In this document: piece after piece, positions 21,105 through 30,271 of the stretch | Numbering within the stretch: position 1 is the stretch's first letter | Layout: every line of letters begins with the position of its first letter | Source: Planctomycetota bacterium | Lineage (GTDB): Bacteria > Planctomycetota > UBA1135 > UBA2386 | Assembly (NCBI GenBank): GCA_028281765.1 | Contig: JANQJF010000086.1 | Location: 38,484-102,483, forward strand | DNA length: 64,000 nt | Direction: 5' to 3' | Notes under the pieces: generated by a model | Told to the model about the DNA's origin: nothing | Databases searched by the model: none | The model's input: only the letters and a program-made list of their open reading frames with translations | Position numbers and translations under genes: made by a program

Positions 21105-22115
21105 TCAGCGAACCTCGAGAACCAGGCCGAGAATCGGCTGGAGCTGTCCCGCCGTGTCGGTGAGGTCTTCGCTCCACACGCGACCTGCGGCGCGCGCGAT
21201 TCCCGCCGTGACCATGTGTGTGTCGGACGCGAACAGCGTGCGCGCCGGCGTCACGTCGCCGAAGAACACCGGCGCGGACAGGGCCTGGCAGAAGTAGAGG
21301 GTGCCCGGGTCGACGCCCGCGATGTCGATCTCGACCTGGGCGCCCGTGAAGTAGTCCGCGATCGTCGCCACGGCGGCGGCGACTTCGATCTCCCAGAAGC
21401 AGCCGGGGCCGCCGGCGATCGTGAGGTCGAGTGGCTGCGGTTCTCGCTCGAAACCGAACGCGAAGAACACGGTGGACCCGCCGTTCGGTCCGGTCGCGGT
21501 GTGGGTGACGACTTCGTTCGCGATCGAGGTCGTGAGCGCGAAGTTGCCGCAGCCGACCATGACCTCGGCGGTGCGTGGAGTCGGGTCTTCCTGGGCGAGC
21601 GCGAATGCCATCGGCGTCGCGTTCGTGTGCGAGTGCACGATGAACTCGACGCACAGTGGACCGCTGCCACCGAACACGAATGGTACGTCGCACGGCACGA
21701 CGAGATCGAACGGCGGGAGCCCTTCGATCGGGAGTTCAGTCTCGGGGAACGACACGATCCGTCGCGGCAGTGCAGCGACGAGATCGCCGCCGCGATTCAG
21801 CGCGAACTGGTCGGACATCGTCGCGGCGGTCGTTGGGGCGGTGCTGAGTTCCATCGCCATGTCCGCCGTGAAGGCCGGGACCGTGCCGGAGCTGTCGATG
21901 CGTCGGATCGCGATGCCGGTGATCGTGCGGGCCGATCCCGCGAGTCCGTCGTGCACCTCTTGGTAGCGCACGATGTCGCGCGTCGGCAGGCCGAGCGGGA
22001 AGCCCGTGCTCGTGGTCGTGTCGAGCCATTCGAACGCGGCCGGGTCGACGACCGACTGCGTCAGGGCGGGGGCCGCGAGAGCGGCCACGGCGAACGTGGC
22101 GCGAGCGAGCTTCAC
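21105..22115 (-). CDS. Secreted protein of unknown function
   Basis: The 336-residue protein has a signal peptide (MKLARATFAVAALAAPALTQ) and a beta-rich, Thr/Ala-rich mature part with no recognised enzyme motif. The composition and length resemble other large-secretome proteins in this window. Cysteines at PLCVEFIVHSH, MVGCGNFAL, GGPGCFWEIEV and TLYFCQALSA suggest disulfides outside the cytoplasm. The GTG start at 22115 directly precedes the basic N-region; the nearby ATG at 22123 is out of frame. It is convergent with lepB. Confidence 0.6.
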   Translation of the reverse strand: MKLARATFAVAALAAPALTQSVVDPAAFEWLDTTTSTGFPLGLPTRDIVRYQEVHDGLAGSARTITGIAIRRIDSSGTVPAFTADMAMELSTAPTTAATMSDQFALNRGGDLVAALPRRIVSFPETELPIEGLPPFDLVVPCDVPFVFGGSGPLCVEFIVHSHTNATPMAFALAQEDPTPRTAEVMVGCGNFALTTSIANEVVTHTATGPNGGSTVFFAFGFEREPQPLDLTIAGGPGCFWEIEVAAAVATIADYFTGAQVEIDIAGVDPGTLYFCQALSAPVFFGDVTPARTLFASDTHMVTAGIARAAGRVWSEDLTDTAGQLQPILGLVLEVR

Positions 22116-22146
22116 GAGACCATGGTCGCTCGCGAGGGCGCCGGGG

Positions 22147-23019
22147 TCAAACGGGCGTCTCGCGCACGACCGTATTCGCGAGCGTGCCGAGGCCGTCGAT
22201 CGTCCCGATGACGAGGTCGCCGTCTTGGAGGGGCCCGACGCCCTCGGGGGTGCCCATCGCGAGCAGATCCCCCGACCGCAGCGACGTGTGGCGGGACAGG
22301 TAGGCGATGGCCTCCGCGATCCCGACGACCATCAGCGACAGCGTGCTCGACTGGCGCAGCTCGTCGTTGACGCGCAGTTCGATCTTGGCGTCCCGGATGT
22401 CGATCGCGTCCGCGGGCGCGACCCAGGGGCCGCACGGGCCGAAGGTGTCGAATGACTTGCAGCGCAGCCACGGCTTCTGCGCGCCGCGGTCGTCGCCCTG
22501 CATGCGCCGCGCCGTGACGTCGTTGAAGATCGAGTAGCCCGCGACGAGGTCGAGTGCGTCCTCTAGGGTCACGTACTTGCGTGGCGGACCGTCGAAGCCG
22601 AGCAGCACCGCGAGTTCGATCTCGTGGTCGATGCGCGTGTCGATCCAGTGGGGGAGCACGATCGGTTCCCCGTGGGGGCGCAACGAGTCGACGAGCTTTG
22701 TGAAGAACAGCGGTTCGTCCGGTACCTCGTGGCCGAACTCCGCGGCGTGCGCGGCGAAGTTCTTGCCGAGGCAGAGGATTTTGCTCGGCGCCGGCTGCGG
22801 CACGAGGAAGCGTGGCGTGGTCGCGAGCCGCGTCGCGCCTTCGGCGAGCCGCGCCAGATCGTCCGCGCGCATACCGCCCCGCCCGAGCTCGACGATCGGA
22901 TCGAAGTCCCCGGCGTCGAGGAGTTCGACCGCGTCATCGTGCGGGCGCGCGATGCCGACGCGCGGGCCGGAGTCCGCCGCGTAGCGAAACCACGCCGGCG
23001 CGGCCGGCGGCGTCAGCAT
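22147..23019 (-). CDS. Fumarylacetoacetate hydrolase family protein
   Basis: The 290-residue protein has the FAH fold C-terminal domain. Features are KILCLGKNFAAHAAEFG (about 80-96), the metal-binding acidic pair in DHEIELAVLLG, GYSIFNDVTARRMQ and the C-terminal SGDLLAMGTPEGVGPL. Members cleave or decarboxylate beta-diketo-acids in aromatic or hydroxyacid breakdown; many act on oxaloacetate or fumarylpyruvate. No pathway genes are nearby, so the substrate is open. The ATG at 23019 lies 2 nt after the stop of the upstream squalene-cyclase-like gene, so they are probably cotranscribed. Confidence 0.88.
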   Translation of the reverse strand: MLTPPAAPAWFRYAADSGPRVGIARPHDDAVELLDAGDFDPIVELGRGGMRADDLARLAEGATRLATTPRFLVPQPAPSKILCLGKNFAAHAAEFGHEVPDEPLFFTKLVDSLRPHGEPIVLPHWIDTRIDHEIELAVLLGFDGPPRKYVTLEDALDLVAGYSIFNDVTARRMQGDDRGAQKPWLRCKSFDTFGPCGPWVAPADAIDIRDAKIELRVNDELRQSSTLSLMVVGIAEAIAYLSRHTSLRSGDLLAMGTPEGVGPLQDGDLVIGTIDGLGTLANTVVRETPV

Positions 23020-23021
23020 GC

Positions 23022-24851
23022 TCACTGCGCGCAGCGCTGCAGTGCGAGCAGCGCGTAGATCGTGCAGACCGTGTCTTGCCCTTCCCACCAACGCGTGTTC
23101 GCGTCGTTGAGCCAGGACCCGTCCTCACGCTGGAGGCTCGCGAGCTTCGCCGCGAGGTCGGTGCGCCAGTCGACGGTCTTCGATTTGCCTTCGTCCGTCG
23201 CCTCGACGCGGTCGATGCCCGCGTTGTCGAGCGCCTGCGCGAGCACCATGTAGTAGTAGTAGAGTCCCTGATACTTCGTCTTCTCGGGCAGCAGCGGGCT
23301 GCTGCCCGGGTTTTCGTCGAGCGTCCAGTGCTTTTGGATCCAGTCGATCGCGCTCTGCACGCGATGGTCCGTCGACTCGATGCCGCACAGCGTGTAGGTG
23401 CGCAGCAGCATGTAGGTCATCGAGCCGTAGCTGCGCGGGATGCGCTTGCCGTTCGAAGAATCGTCATATCCCGCCGGCGAGTTGCCGGGGTAGTAAGCCG
23501 AGCCGCCGTCATCCCCGGATTCGACCGTCTGCCACTCGCCGTCGCTGTTCTTCACGCGACCTTCGAAGTCGTTCACCTTGCGCAGGTTCTGCGTGCGCTG
23601 GAGGAAGACGATGGCCTTCGCGAATGCCTCGTGGTTCTCGTCGAGACCGGTCTCGCGCAAGGCCTGCACGGCGAAGCCGAGGTTGCTGAGGTCGCCGCGC
23701 TGGTCGCCGCCGTAGCCGATCGAGCCGTAGTCGCGATCGCCCTTGGCGTAGCCGCGATCTTCGATGTTCTGGATGCCGAGGACGTAGTTGCGGGCCTTGA
23801 GGATCGTCGCGTCGAAGCGCGGGTCTTTCGCCATGGTCAGGGCCAGGATCGCGGCGCAGGTCGTGTAGTTGACGGTGCTGCGGCCGAACGAGCCGTCGTC
23901 GTTCTGCTGCTTGACGAGCGTCGCGAGACCCGCGTCGATGATCGCGTGCTCGTCCTTCGTGCGCAGCGCGACGGGCTTCGTCTGCAGCGCGGCGAGTCCA
24001 AGTCCGGAGAGGCCCGTGTCGGGGAACTTACCGTCCTTGGTCGCCGCGAAGAAGACGCCGTCCTCCTGCCGCGTGCGGAGGAAGTCGATGCCGCGTTGGG
24101 CAGCCGTGCTGAACGCGGCGCCCCCCGGGTCGCCGGTCTTGTCGATGCGGCGGCCGATCACCTGGCAGGCGACGAGGTGCAGTAACGCATCGGTCGTGCG
24201 CGCGTGATCGATCGAACCGTCAGCTGCACGAATCGGTCCGCGCGCGACCGACTTCGCGACGTCGGCGCCGGCCTGCCTCGGGTTCGAGCCGTCGCGTCGC
24301 ATCTGCTCGCCGAGTGCGAGGATGCGCGACTGCCACGGCGAAGCGTCACGGATGCGCTTCGAGTTCAGCCACTTTGCGCCATCCTGCAGTTCGGTTCGGT
24401 GTTCGACCGGATCGGTGATCTGCAGCGCGTCGAGGACCCATCGTGTCGTCGCGACCTCGTCACCCCCGGCATCGGCGTACGCGCCGCTCGCGTTGCGCCG
24501 TGTGAAGAGGAAGTGGATCGGCTTGCGCACGACCGGGCCGTCGCCGAGCGTGTAGAAGCGGTGCGAGTTGCCCATCGCGGTGAGGATCTGCGCGGTGTTG
24601 AGCGCGGAGCCGTCCCCGAGGGAGCCGTCGCCGCGCATCGCGCCGATCGTCGCGTTGATCAGGCCGTCGACTTCGCGCTTGAAGACCTTCTTGTAGCTGG
24701 TCTTCTTCGCGGGCTTCTGCTCCTTCTGGTCTACCTTCTTTTGGCCGACCACGTCCTTGGGCGGGTGGTAGGTCACCTGGGCGGCCAAGGACGTGGGGCC
24801 CGAAATCGCGATCACGAGCGCGGCGAGTAGGCCGCAGAGGGGGTGGTTCAT
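23022..24851 (-). CDS. Secreted prenyltransferase/squalene-cyclase-repeat protein
   Basis: The 609-residue protein starts with a signal peptide (LLAALVIAISGPTSLAAQ) and a Lys-rich linker. It then has repeated alpha/alpha-toroid units of the prenyltransferase/squalene oxidase type, with QW-like motifs: RQEDGVFFAA, QQNDDGSFGRS and QREDGSWLND, each paired with helical stretches such as TTCAAILALTMA. The catalytic DXDD of true squalene-hopene cyclases is not seen, and export argues against terpene cyclisation. Families of this kind are common in planctomycetes with unknown function; binding or scaffolding is possible. Confidence 0.75.
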   Translation of the reverse strand: MNHPLCGLLAALVIAISGPTSLAAQVTYHPPKDVVGQKKVDQKEQKPAKKTSYKKVFKREVDGLINATIGAMRGDGSLGDGSALNTAQILTAMGNSHRFYTLGDGPVVRKPIHFLFTRRNASGAYADAGGDEVATTRWVLDALQITDPVEHRTELQDGAKWLNSKRIRDASPWQSRILALGEQMRRDGSNPRQAGADVAKSVARGPIRAADGSIDHARTTDALLHLVACQVIGRRIDKTGDPGGAAFSTAAQRGIDFLRTRQEDGVFFAATKDGKFPDTGLSGLGLAALQTKPVALRTKDEHAIIDAGLATLVKQQNDDGSFGRSTVNYTTCAAILALTMAKDPRFDATILKARNYVLGIQNIEDRGYAKGDRDYGSIGYGGDQRGDLSNLGFAVQALRETGLDENHEAFAKAIVFLQRTQNLRKVNDFEGRVKNSDGEWQTVESGDDGGSAYYPGNSPAGYDDSSNGKRIPRSYGSMTYMLLRTYTLCGIESTDHRVQSAIDWIQKHWTLDENPGSSPLLPEKTKYQGLYYYYMVLAQALDNAGIDRVEATDEGKSKTVDWRTDLAAKLASLQREDGSWLNDANTRWWEGQDTVCTIYALLALQRCAQ

Positions 24852-24907
24852 GTCGTCGTCTTCGATTGGATCCGGCGGAGACGCGTCGGTATGACAGACT
24901 GTCTATC

Positions 24908-25549
24908 GTGCCAGAAACGCGTAGCCAAGCGAGCGGTTCAGTCGGGTCTGCCGCAGGACCTGCGGTGGTGTATTTCGCCAAAGTCCCGGCGCCGGGCCGG
25001 GTCAAGACGCGCCTCTGTCCGCCGCTGACCCCTGCGGAGGCAGCGGGCCTGTATTCGGGGTTTCTGCGCGACGTCCTGAGGCCGGTGCCCGAGGCTCGGA
25101 CAATCGTCTACGCATGGCCCGCGGAGGAGATCTCGAATTTGCACGAGATCACGGATCTCGAGATCCGTCCGCAGCGCGGCGCCGATCTCTGGGAGCGCAT
25201 GACCGTCTGCTTCGACGAGTTGTTGGAGGCCGGGCACAGCGCCGTCGTGCTTCGGAATACGGACTCCCCGGACCTGCCGCCCGACATCGTCGAGCAGGCG
25301 ATCGAGCGCGCGCGCCCGGGTCGGGTCGTGCTCGGGCCGGACGCCGGCGGGGGCTACTACCTCGTGGCTCTCGCCGAGCCGTGCCCGGCGTTGTTCCAGG
25401 CGGATGTGGAAGGCGCGGCGACAGTGTTCGAGTCCACGGTTGCGCGCGCGCGAGAACTCGGTCTCGAAGTCGACGTGCTCGCCGAGCACCGAGACGTCGA
25501 TGACTACGACGACTTGCTCGCGCTTTGGCGCGGGCGAGCCCGCGACTGA
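24908..25549 (+). CDS. TIGR04282/DUF2064 glycosyltransferase-like protein
   Basis: The protein (213 residues from the chosen GTG) has the DUF2064 signature VVYFAKVPAPGRVKTRLCPPLTPAEAA near its start, then VLRNTDSPDLPPDIVEQAI and a GGGYYLVAL motif. It is a GT-A-like nucleotidyl/glycosyl-transferase fold found near lipid-carrier glycosyltransferases. The GTG at 24908 was preferred to a TTG at 24866 because the family signature begins near residue 20. A short palindrome, GACAG-A-CTGTC (24892-24902), lies just upstream. It diverges from the squalene-cyclase-like gene and leads to another glycosyltransferase. Confidence 0.75.
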   Translation: MPETRSQASGSVGSAAGPAVVYFAKVPAPGRVKTRLCPPLTPAEAAGLYSGFLRDVLRPVPEARTIVYAWPAEEISNLHEITDLEIRPQRGADLWERMTVCFDELLEAGHSAVVLRNTDSPDLPPDIVEQAIERARPGRVVLGPDAGGGYYLVALAEPCPALFQADVEGAATVFESTVARARELGLEVDVLAEHRDVDDYDDLLALWRGRARD

Positions 25550-25608
25550 TCGAAACTTCGTCGAGACGGCCCTGGTCACGCCGCGCCGGACGCGGATGAT
25601 CGACCGCG

Positions 25609-27189
25609 ATGGCGTTCGAGTATGTGACCAAGGAGCCCGAGCACGCCGCGCGGCGTACGCGGTGGATCGCGTCCCTGGTCCTGGTCGTGCTCGGCTGCGC
25701 GCTGTTCCTGCCGTTCGTCGACAGAGCGTGGACGTCGCACGAAGCGAATCCGGGCACGTATTACGGGTCGTTCAACACCAACTACGAGCGGTTCGGCTTC
25801 TTCCACCTCTGGGGCCTCGAGGTTTCGCCCGCGGTCAAAGACCTGCAGAAGGGCGCGATCGGCTACCTGAACCACCCGCCGGCGATGGCGTGGGTCATGT
25901 ACTGGTGCGGCCTCGACGAGTGGCAGATGCGGATGCCGACGGTGATCTGTGTGATGATCCTCGCGGTCCTGCTCTTCCGCATGTTGACCGCGTCGCTGGG
26001 AACGCTGCCGGCGTTCGGTGCGGGGCTGTTGATGATCTACATGCCGACGATGAGCGTGTACGGTCAGAACAGCTACGAGCTCGCGGTCGCGGTGTTCGGG
26101 TTCGCGATGATGATCGCCCACGATCGCACGTTGCGTGCGGAAGGCCCGCGACGACGCGATCTCGCGACGGTGATCGCGTGCGCGTTCCTCGGGCCGTGGT
26201 TCGACTGGTCGTTCTGGATCTACTGCGCCGCGCTCGTGCCGATCACGTGGGGGCGCGGAGGGTTGGTCCGCAAGCTATGGATCCCCGCGGCCTCCGCCGT
26301 CGCGAGCGTCGCGCTGCTGTTGCTGTGGCGTGTCTGGGTGCAGACGCTCGAGCACCTACCGAAGCCGCCCGCTGAGCAGGCCGGGCTGCTCGAGATCATC
26401 CGGAAGGTGATGCACGAATCGTCCGGTCGGACCTTCGGCGACTGGGTCGACGGGTTCTCGCGGATGTTCCAGGACGGGTTCACGCTGCCGCTGTGCGCGC
26501 TCGCCCTGGTCGGGAGTGTGCCGTTGTTCCGGCGTGCGCCGCGACTCGCGATCGCGTTCGCGATCGGAATCGCGCACCCCGTGATGTTTCCCTCGCACTC
26601 GTTCGACCACGCGATGTTCTTCGTCTACTTCGCGCCGTTCATGGCCGCGGCCTCGGCGGCGGCGATCGGGCTCGGACGACGCTTGGGGCGACCCGTGCAG
26701 GTCGCGCTGATCGCGCTGTCCGCTGCCGCCCCGGCCTACTCGGCTTACTACTACTTCGCGTCGACGGAGAGCGACTTCTACAAGGATCTGGGACGCATCC
26801 TCACGGACGCGGTCGAGTACGATGACCGAGCGCCCGACGGCACCCACGGGTACAACGTTGGCCACTCTTGGCCGTACGGGGCATACCTGGCCTACCTGGA
26901 CTCGTGGCGAGTGTTTGCAACGCCGGTGCGAGACGCTGCGGCCCTCGCGGCCGCCCCGGAGAGTGGGGCGCCGCGGGGCGCCCGTTACGTGTGGCTGAAG
27001 TTCTCCGAGGTGCCGGAGTTTGCCACTCGGAAGTTTGCGGACCCGCCGGGTCTGTCCGAACTCATGGAACGGTTTCCGAAGACGCGTCTCCCCGAACTCG
27101 AGGTGCGCATCGACGTCAGCGGAAAGGGCCATCACGTCACGATTTCCGAGGCGTGGCTCGTGACGCTCGCGGAGCCGGGCAAGGGATAA
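25609..27189 (+). CDS. Polytopic glycosyltransferase (GT39/ArnT-like mannosyltransferase family)
   Basis: The 526-residue membrane protein has about ten hydrophobic segments, beginning with WIASLVLVVLGCALFLPFV, and a long C-terminal extracytoplasmic part. The first large loop (TSHEANPGTYYGSFN) carries the acidic residue typical of polyprenol-phosphate-sugar-dependent GT-C enzymes, and WQMRMPTVI matches the second-helix region of ArnT/PMT-like proteins. It probably moves a sugar from a lipid carrier to an envelope acceptor. It lies 59 nt after the DUF2064 gene, so the pair may work together. Confidence 0.7.
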   Translation: MAFEYVTKEPEHAARRTRWIASLVLVVLGCALFLPFVDRAWTSHEANPGTYYGSFNTNYERFGFFHLWGLEVSPAVKDLQKGAIGYLNHPPAMAWVMYWCGLDEWQMRMPTVICVMILAVLLFRMLTASLGTLPAFGAGLLMIYMPTMSVYGQNSYELAVAVFGFAMMIAHDRTLRAEGPRRRDLATVIACAFLGPWFDWSFWIYCAALVPITWGRGGLVRKLWIPAASAVASVALLLLWRVWVQTLEHLPKPPAEQAGLLEIIRKVMHESSGRTFGDWVDGFSRMFQDGFTLPLCALALVGSVPLFRRAPRLAIAFAIGIAHPVMFPSHSFDHAMFFVYFAPFMAAASAAAIGLGRRLGRPVQVALIALSAAAPAYSAYYYFASTESDFYKDLGRILTDAVEYDDRAPDGTHGYNVGHSWPYGAYLAYLDSWRVFATPVRDAAALAAAPESGAPRGARYVWLKFSEVPEFATRKFADPPGLSELMERFPKTRLPELEVRIDVSGKGHHVTISEAWLVTLAEPGKG

Positions 27190-27296
27190 TCGCCCGTTGC
27201 GCTTCGCCGTGTGCGATTGCGCGGGGGGTGCAAGGCCGTTGCCCTCCGCTAGACTCGGGATCCCCCCTCCGCGCTTCGCAACCAGGTCACACCACG

Positions 27297-28502
27297 TTGA
27301 AGCACGTCTCGCACCTATTCGTCGTTTCCCTCCTCGCGCCCTGCGCCATCGCGCAGAGCCTGGAGCCGTACCGCGTCGTCGACGGCCCGTCCGGCGCGCC
27401 GTCGTTCTTCGACGTGCTCGCGATTCGAGACACGGTTACGCCGCCCGGCCAGAGCTACTGCTCGTTCGTCACGCCGAACGGCGGTGACTGCATGTTCGAG
27501 CTCGGCTGGTTCTACCGCGTGGCCGGGGACCCGACGAACTCGGCGTTCCACGACGGACCCGGCAGTCCGCAGGGCCTGTCGACTCCTCCGCAGTACTCCC
27601 CTGGGCCGCCCGAGACGGGAGTCAACCAGGGCTCGATGTCGGTCGACTGGACGAACGTGAACAACCGCGGGTTCGACGCGAGCTGGATGATCGGGATGAA
27701 CTACATCGACTCGAATCGCGCGATCACCGATCACGGGATGTCGATCCACAACCCCGGCGCCGGAACGCTCGACCTCGAGCTCATCGTGTACCTGGACTGT
27801 GACGTCGACGGTTCGTTTCCGAATACGGATCCTCGGACTTCGCCCGGCGATCGCTTCCTCGTGCAGAATCCGTTCACCGGTGGGTTCGTCGACGTGAGCG
27901 CGAGTCCGTCGCCGAGCGGCTGGGAGGTCGACACGTTCTTCAGCGATCTCGATGGTCGCATCGCGTCGAACGCGTACGACCTCGCGAACACGGGGCTGCC
28001 GTTCCCGAACGAGGACTGGTCGGGAGCGTTTCAGTGGACGCTGTCGCTCGGCCCGGGCGAGACCGCGGACGTCACGCTCGCGATCGGTCGCGATACCTGT
28101 GCGAACCCCGCCGGCACCCAGGCCGCAGTCACCAACTACGGCAACGAGCTCGGCGGCGCGATCGGCGCGCCGCGGATCAACTCGCTGCCGCCGCTCGTCG
28201 GGTTGCCGTTCGACGTCTTGATCGGCAACGGTCCGACCCAGGGCGTGGCGAGCGTGATGATCGGCAACACGCCGACGGCCGTACCGCTGTGCGGCATCGA
28301 GCTGCTGGTCGTGCCATTCGTGACCGTCAGTGTGCCGCTCGACCTCGTCGGTTCGGGCGTGCTCGAACTCGTCACGCCGTGCGACTCGAACCTGTTCGGG
28401 TTCTCGGTCTACATGCAGGCCTGGATCATCGACGCGACGAGTCCGTCGACGTGTTTCCCGCTCGTGCACAGCGACGGGCTGCAGGCGACGTTCGGCCAGT
28501 AA
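27297..28502 (+). CDS. Secreted beta-rich protein of unknown function
   Basis: The 401-residue protein begins with a signal peptide (KHVSHLFVVSLLAPCAIAQ). The most credible start is TTG at 27297, directly before the basic N-region; an ATG in the same frame lies far upstream in the previous gene. The middle is a beta-rich domain with GWFYRVAGDP, SMSVDWTNV and a typical DCDVDGSFPN acidic loop. The C-terminal about 110 residues (GLPFDVLIGNG ... LCGIELLVVP ... QAWIIDATSP) match the general plan of the module ending the VCBS protein. The function is unknown. Confidence 0.6.
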   Translation: MKHVSHLFVVSLLAPCAIAQSLEPYRVVDGPSGAPSFFDVLAIRDTVTPPGQSYCSFVTPNGGDCMFELGWFYRVAGDPTNSAFHDGPGSPQGLSTPPQYSPGPPETGVNQGSMSVDWTNVNNRGFDASWMIGMNYIDSNRAITDHGMSIHNPGAGTLDLELIVYLDCDVDGSFPNTDPRTSPGDRFLVQNPFTGGFVDVSASPSPSGWEVDTFFSDLDGRIASNAYDLANTGLPFPNEDWSGAFQWTLSLGPGETADVTLAIGRDTCANPAGTQAAVTNYGNELGGAIGAPRINSLPPLVGLPFDVLIGNGPTQGVASVMIGNTPTAVPLCGIELLVVPFVTVSVPLDLVGSGVLELVTPCDSNLFGFSVYMQAWIIDATSPSTCFPLVHSDGLQATFGQ

Positions 28503-28517
28503 GGTCGACCGGAGCGC

Positions 28518-28832
28518 TCAGCCGAGCTTGACGGCGGTGCCGTAGGCGAGGATCTCCGCGGCGCCGCCAGCGATGCTCGAGGTCTCGAACTCGAGCCCGA
28601 TGATCGCGTCCGCGCCCTTGCGGCGCGCGTCTTCGATCAGTCGGTCGAGCGCCTGCTCGCGGCACTCGGCCAGCATCTTCGTGTAGTGGTGGAGTTCTGC
28701 GCCGACGAGGTTGCGGAACCACTCGGTGATGTCGGTGAAGATGTGCCGCGTGCGGATGGACGAGCCGCGGACCAGCCCGATCGTCTTCTGGATCTCGCGA
28801 TCGGGAAAATCGTGCGCCGTGGTAATCAGCAT
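28518..28832 (-). CDS. YbjQ/UPF0145 family protein
   Basis: The 104-residue protein has the UPF0145 pattern: MLITTAHDFPDREIQKTIGL at the start, IGLVRGSSI, EARRKGADAIIGL-type helix (here EDARRKGADAIIGLEFETS) and the end ILAYGTAVKL. Structures of the family are homopentamers; a heavy-metal-binding role has been proposed but is unproven. It follows the anti-sigma gene immediately (stop and start abut), so it may be part of the sigma-factor operon. It is convergent with the secreted-protein gene at 15 bp. Confidence 0.85.
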   Translation of the reverse strand: MLITTAHDFPDREIQKTIGLVRGSSIRTRHIFTDITEWFRNLVGAELHHYTKMLAECREQALDRLIEDARRKGADAIIGLEFETSSIAGGAAEILAYGTAVKLG

Positions 28833-29279
28833 CTATCGCAATACTCCGCGGTAGCGATCGAACTGGTGGGTGCGCAGCTTGAAGCGAATGGTGCTCGTCA
28901 ACAACAACACGCCTCCGACGACGACCGCGATGGTCGCAGCCTTGATGACCCAGGAGATGTCCAGCTTCAGCAGGGTCCACACGCCGAACCCGAACAGGAT
29001 CGACGATCCGGCCACGATCAACAGCCATCCGAGCTGCCACTCGCCACGGTTGTAGAACTTGGCCCAGAAGCGCCGCATCTCATAGTCGGCGGGCTCCATG
29101 AGCTGCATCGAGTTCGTCAGGTCGCAGAGGTTCTGATATGCAGCGACTTCGATCGCGAGGTCCGGGTTCTCGGCGAGTTCGCGTTCGAAGTCGCGGCGAT
29201 CGTCCGGCGCGAGTTCGTCGTCGATGTACGCCATGAGACGTTGCTGCGTCTCGGTCAGCGGTGCGTCGTCTTCGGTCAT
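28833..29279 (-). CDS. Putative anti-sigma factor
   Basis: The 148-residue protein has a short acidic N-terminal helical region typical of anti-sigma domains (LMAYIDDELAPDDRRDFERE, about residues 15-34) but lacks the zinc-binding His/Cys motif of ZAS proteins. Two transmembrane segments (about 83-105 and 113-130) follow. The ATG overlaps the sigma-factor stop as ATGA, the usual arrangement for an ECF sigma factor and its membrane anti-sigma partner. Assignment rests on context plus N-terminal pattern. Confidence 0.7.
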   Translation of the reverse strand: MTEDDAPLTETQQRLMAYIDDELAPDDRRDFERELAENPDLAIEVAAYQNLCDLTNSMQLMEPADYEMRRFWAKFYNRGEWQLGWLLIVAGSSILFGFGVWTLLKLDISWVIKAATIAVVVGGVLLLTSTIRFKLRTHQFDRYRGVLR

Positions 29280-29860
29280 GCCCGCCCCTCCATATAGGGT
29301 TCGATGACGTCACGCAGCTTGCGGCGCGCGTGGTAGAGCCGGGACATGACCGTGCCGATCGGGATCTCGAGGACCTCCGCGATCGCGGCGTACTCCAGAT
29401 CTTCGAAGTGGCGCAGCATGATGATTTCGCGGTGGTTCATGGAGAGCTTCTCCATGCAGGCCCAGAACTGCTTTTGGGTCTCGCTGAGTTCGGCGTGTTG
29501 GTCGGGAGTGATCGTGCGGGCGTCGGCGAACTCGATCTTCGTGTCGTCGCCATCGCGCCCGGTCTGGTGCATCGAGAAGTGGCCGGGTTTCCGGTGCTTC
29601 TGGATGTAGCTGATGCACGCGTTGCGGAGGATCCGGAAGAACCACGGCGCGAAGGGCTCCCCGTCGCGGAAGCGGTCCAGCGCCTTGAAGACGCGGAAAA
29701 ACGCTTCTTGGGCGAGTTCGAGCGCCTCGTCACGGTTGCCCACGTAGCCATACGCCACGCGTGTGGCGCGTCCCATGTATCGATCGACCAGGGCTTCGAA
29801 ACTGTGCGGGTCACCGTGCTTGGCGCCGGAGATCAGGCGGATTTCCTCAACGGCGTTCAA
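29276..29860 (-). CDS. ECF-type RNA polymerase sigma factor
   Basis: The 194-residue sigma-70 family protein has region 2 (DEALELAQEAFFRVFKALDRF) and region 4 (HREIIMLRHFEDLEYAAIA, then IPIGTVMSRLYHARRKLRD), as in RpoE/ECF factors. A TTG at 29860 was chosen because AAGGA lies 7 nt upstream; a GTG at 29875 is the alternative. The gene overlaps its putative anti-sigma gene, so it is probably held at the membrane until a signal. It lies directly downstream of tRNA-Ala on the same strand. Confidence 0.9.
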   Translation of the reverse strand: MNAVEEIRLISGAKHGDPHSFEALVDRYMGRATRVAYGYVGNRDEALELAQEAFFRVFKALDRFRDGEPFAPWFFRILRNACISYIQKHRKPGHFSMHQTGRDGDDTKIEFADARTITPDQHAELSETQKQFWACMEKLSMNHREIIMLRHFEDLEYAAIAEVLEIPIGTVMSRLYHARRKLRDVIEPYMEGRA

Positions 29861-29936
29861 TGCCGTGTCCTTCACGGATGGGCGTGAGGAATTCAACGCG
29901 GTTTCGAAGACGAGGCGCGCGGGGCTCCAACAGTGG

Positions 29937-30009
29937 TGGAGAGTAGGGGAGTCGAACCCCTGACCTCCACAATGCCATTGTGGCGCTCTACCAACTGAGC
30001 TAACTCCCC
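29937..30009 (-). tRNA. tRNA-Ala (anticodon GGC)
   Basis: The 73-nt cloverleaf on the minus strand has acceptor GGGGAGT/ACTCTCC (one G-T pair), D-arm GCTCAGTTGGTAGAGC, anticodon stem CCACA/TGTGG with loop ATGGCAT, and T-arm AGGGG-TTCGACT-CCCCT. Anticodon GGC reads Ala GCC/GCU. CCA is not encoded. Confidence 0.95.
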
Positions 30010-30139
30010 GCGGCAGGAGCCCCGCGCGAGAGGCAGGGGAAGGTAGCTGCCGCGCATGCCAATGCAAGTGCAAACCGACGGGCCCGCGTCCGAACCGGCG
30101 GTGGCACCGCACATAAAGACGTAACCCGGTGCTAGCAAC

Positions 30140-30180
30140 GAACGCGCGCGGTGGATAAAACCTAAGAACCGCGCGCGTTC
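30140..30180. promoter_or_regulatory. Perfect 13-bp inverted repeat upstream of the coiled-coil gene
   Basis: GAACGCGCGCGGT (30140-30152) and its exact complement (30168-30180) flank a 15-nt A-rich loop (GGATAAAACCTAAGA). It lies 92 bp before the start codon of the coiled-coil gene and 131 bp upstream of tRNA-Ala on the other strand. There is no U-tract. It may be a regulatory stem or operator; the rest of the 262-bp gap shows nothing clear. Confidence 0.5.
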
Positions 30181-30271
30181 ACACCAGACGTGGGGCGGCA
30201 TCACAAGGAATCAGGCCACGTGCGGCGCCGGGTCAGGGCGTGCCACGTGGACACAACTCAGGGAGGCCCAC

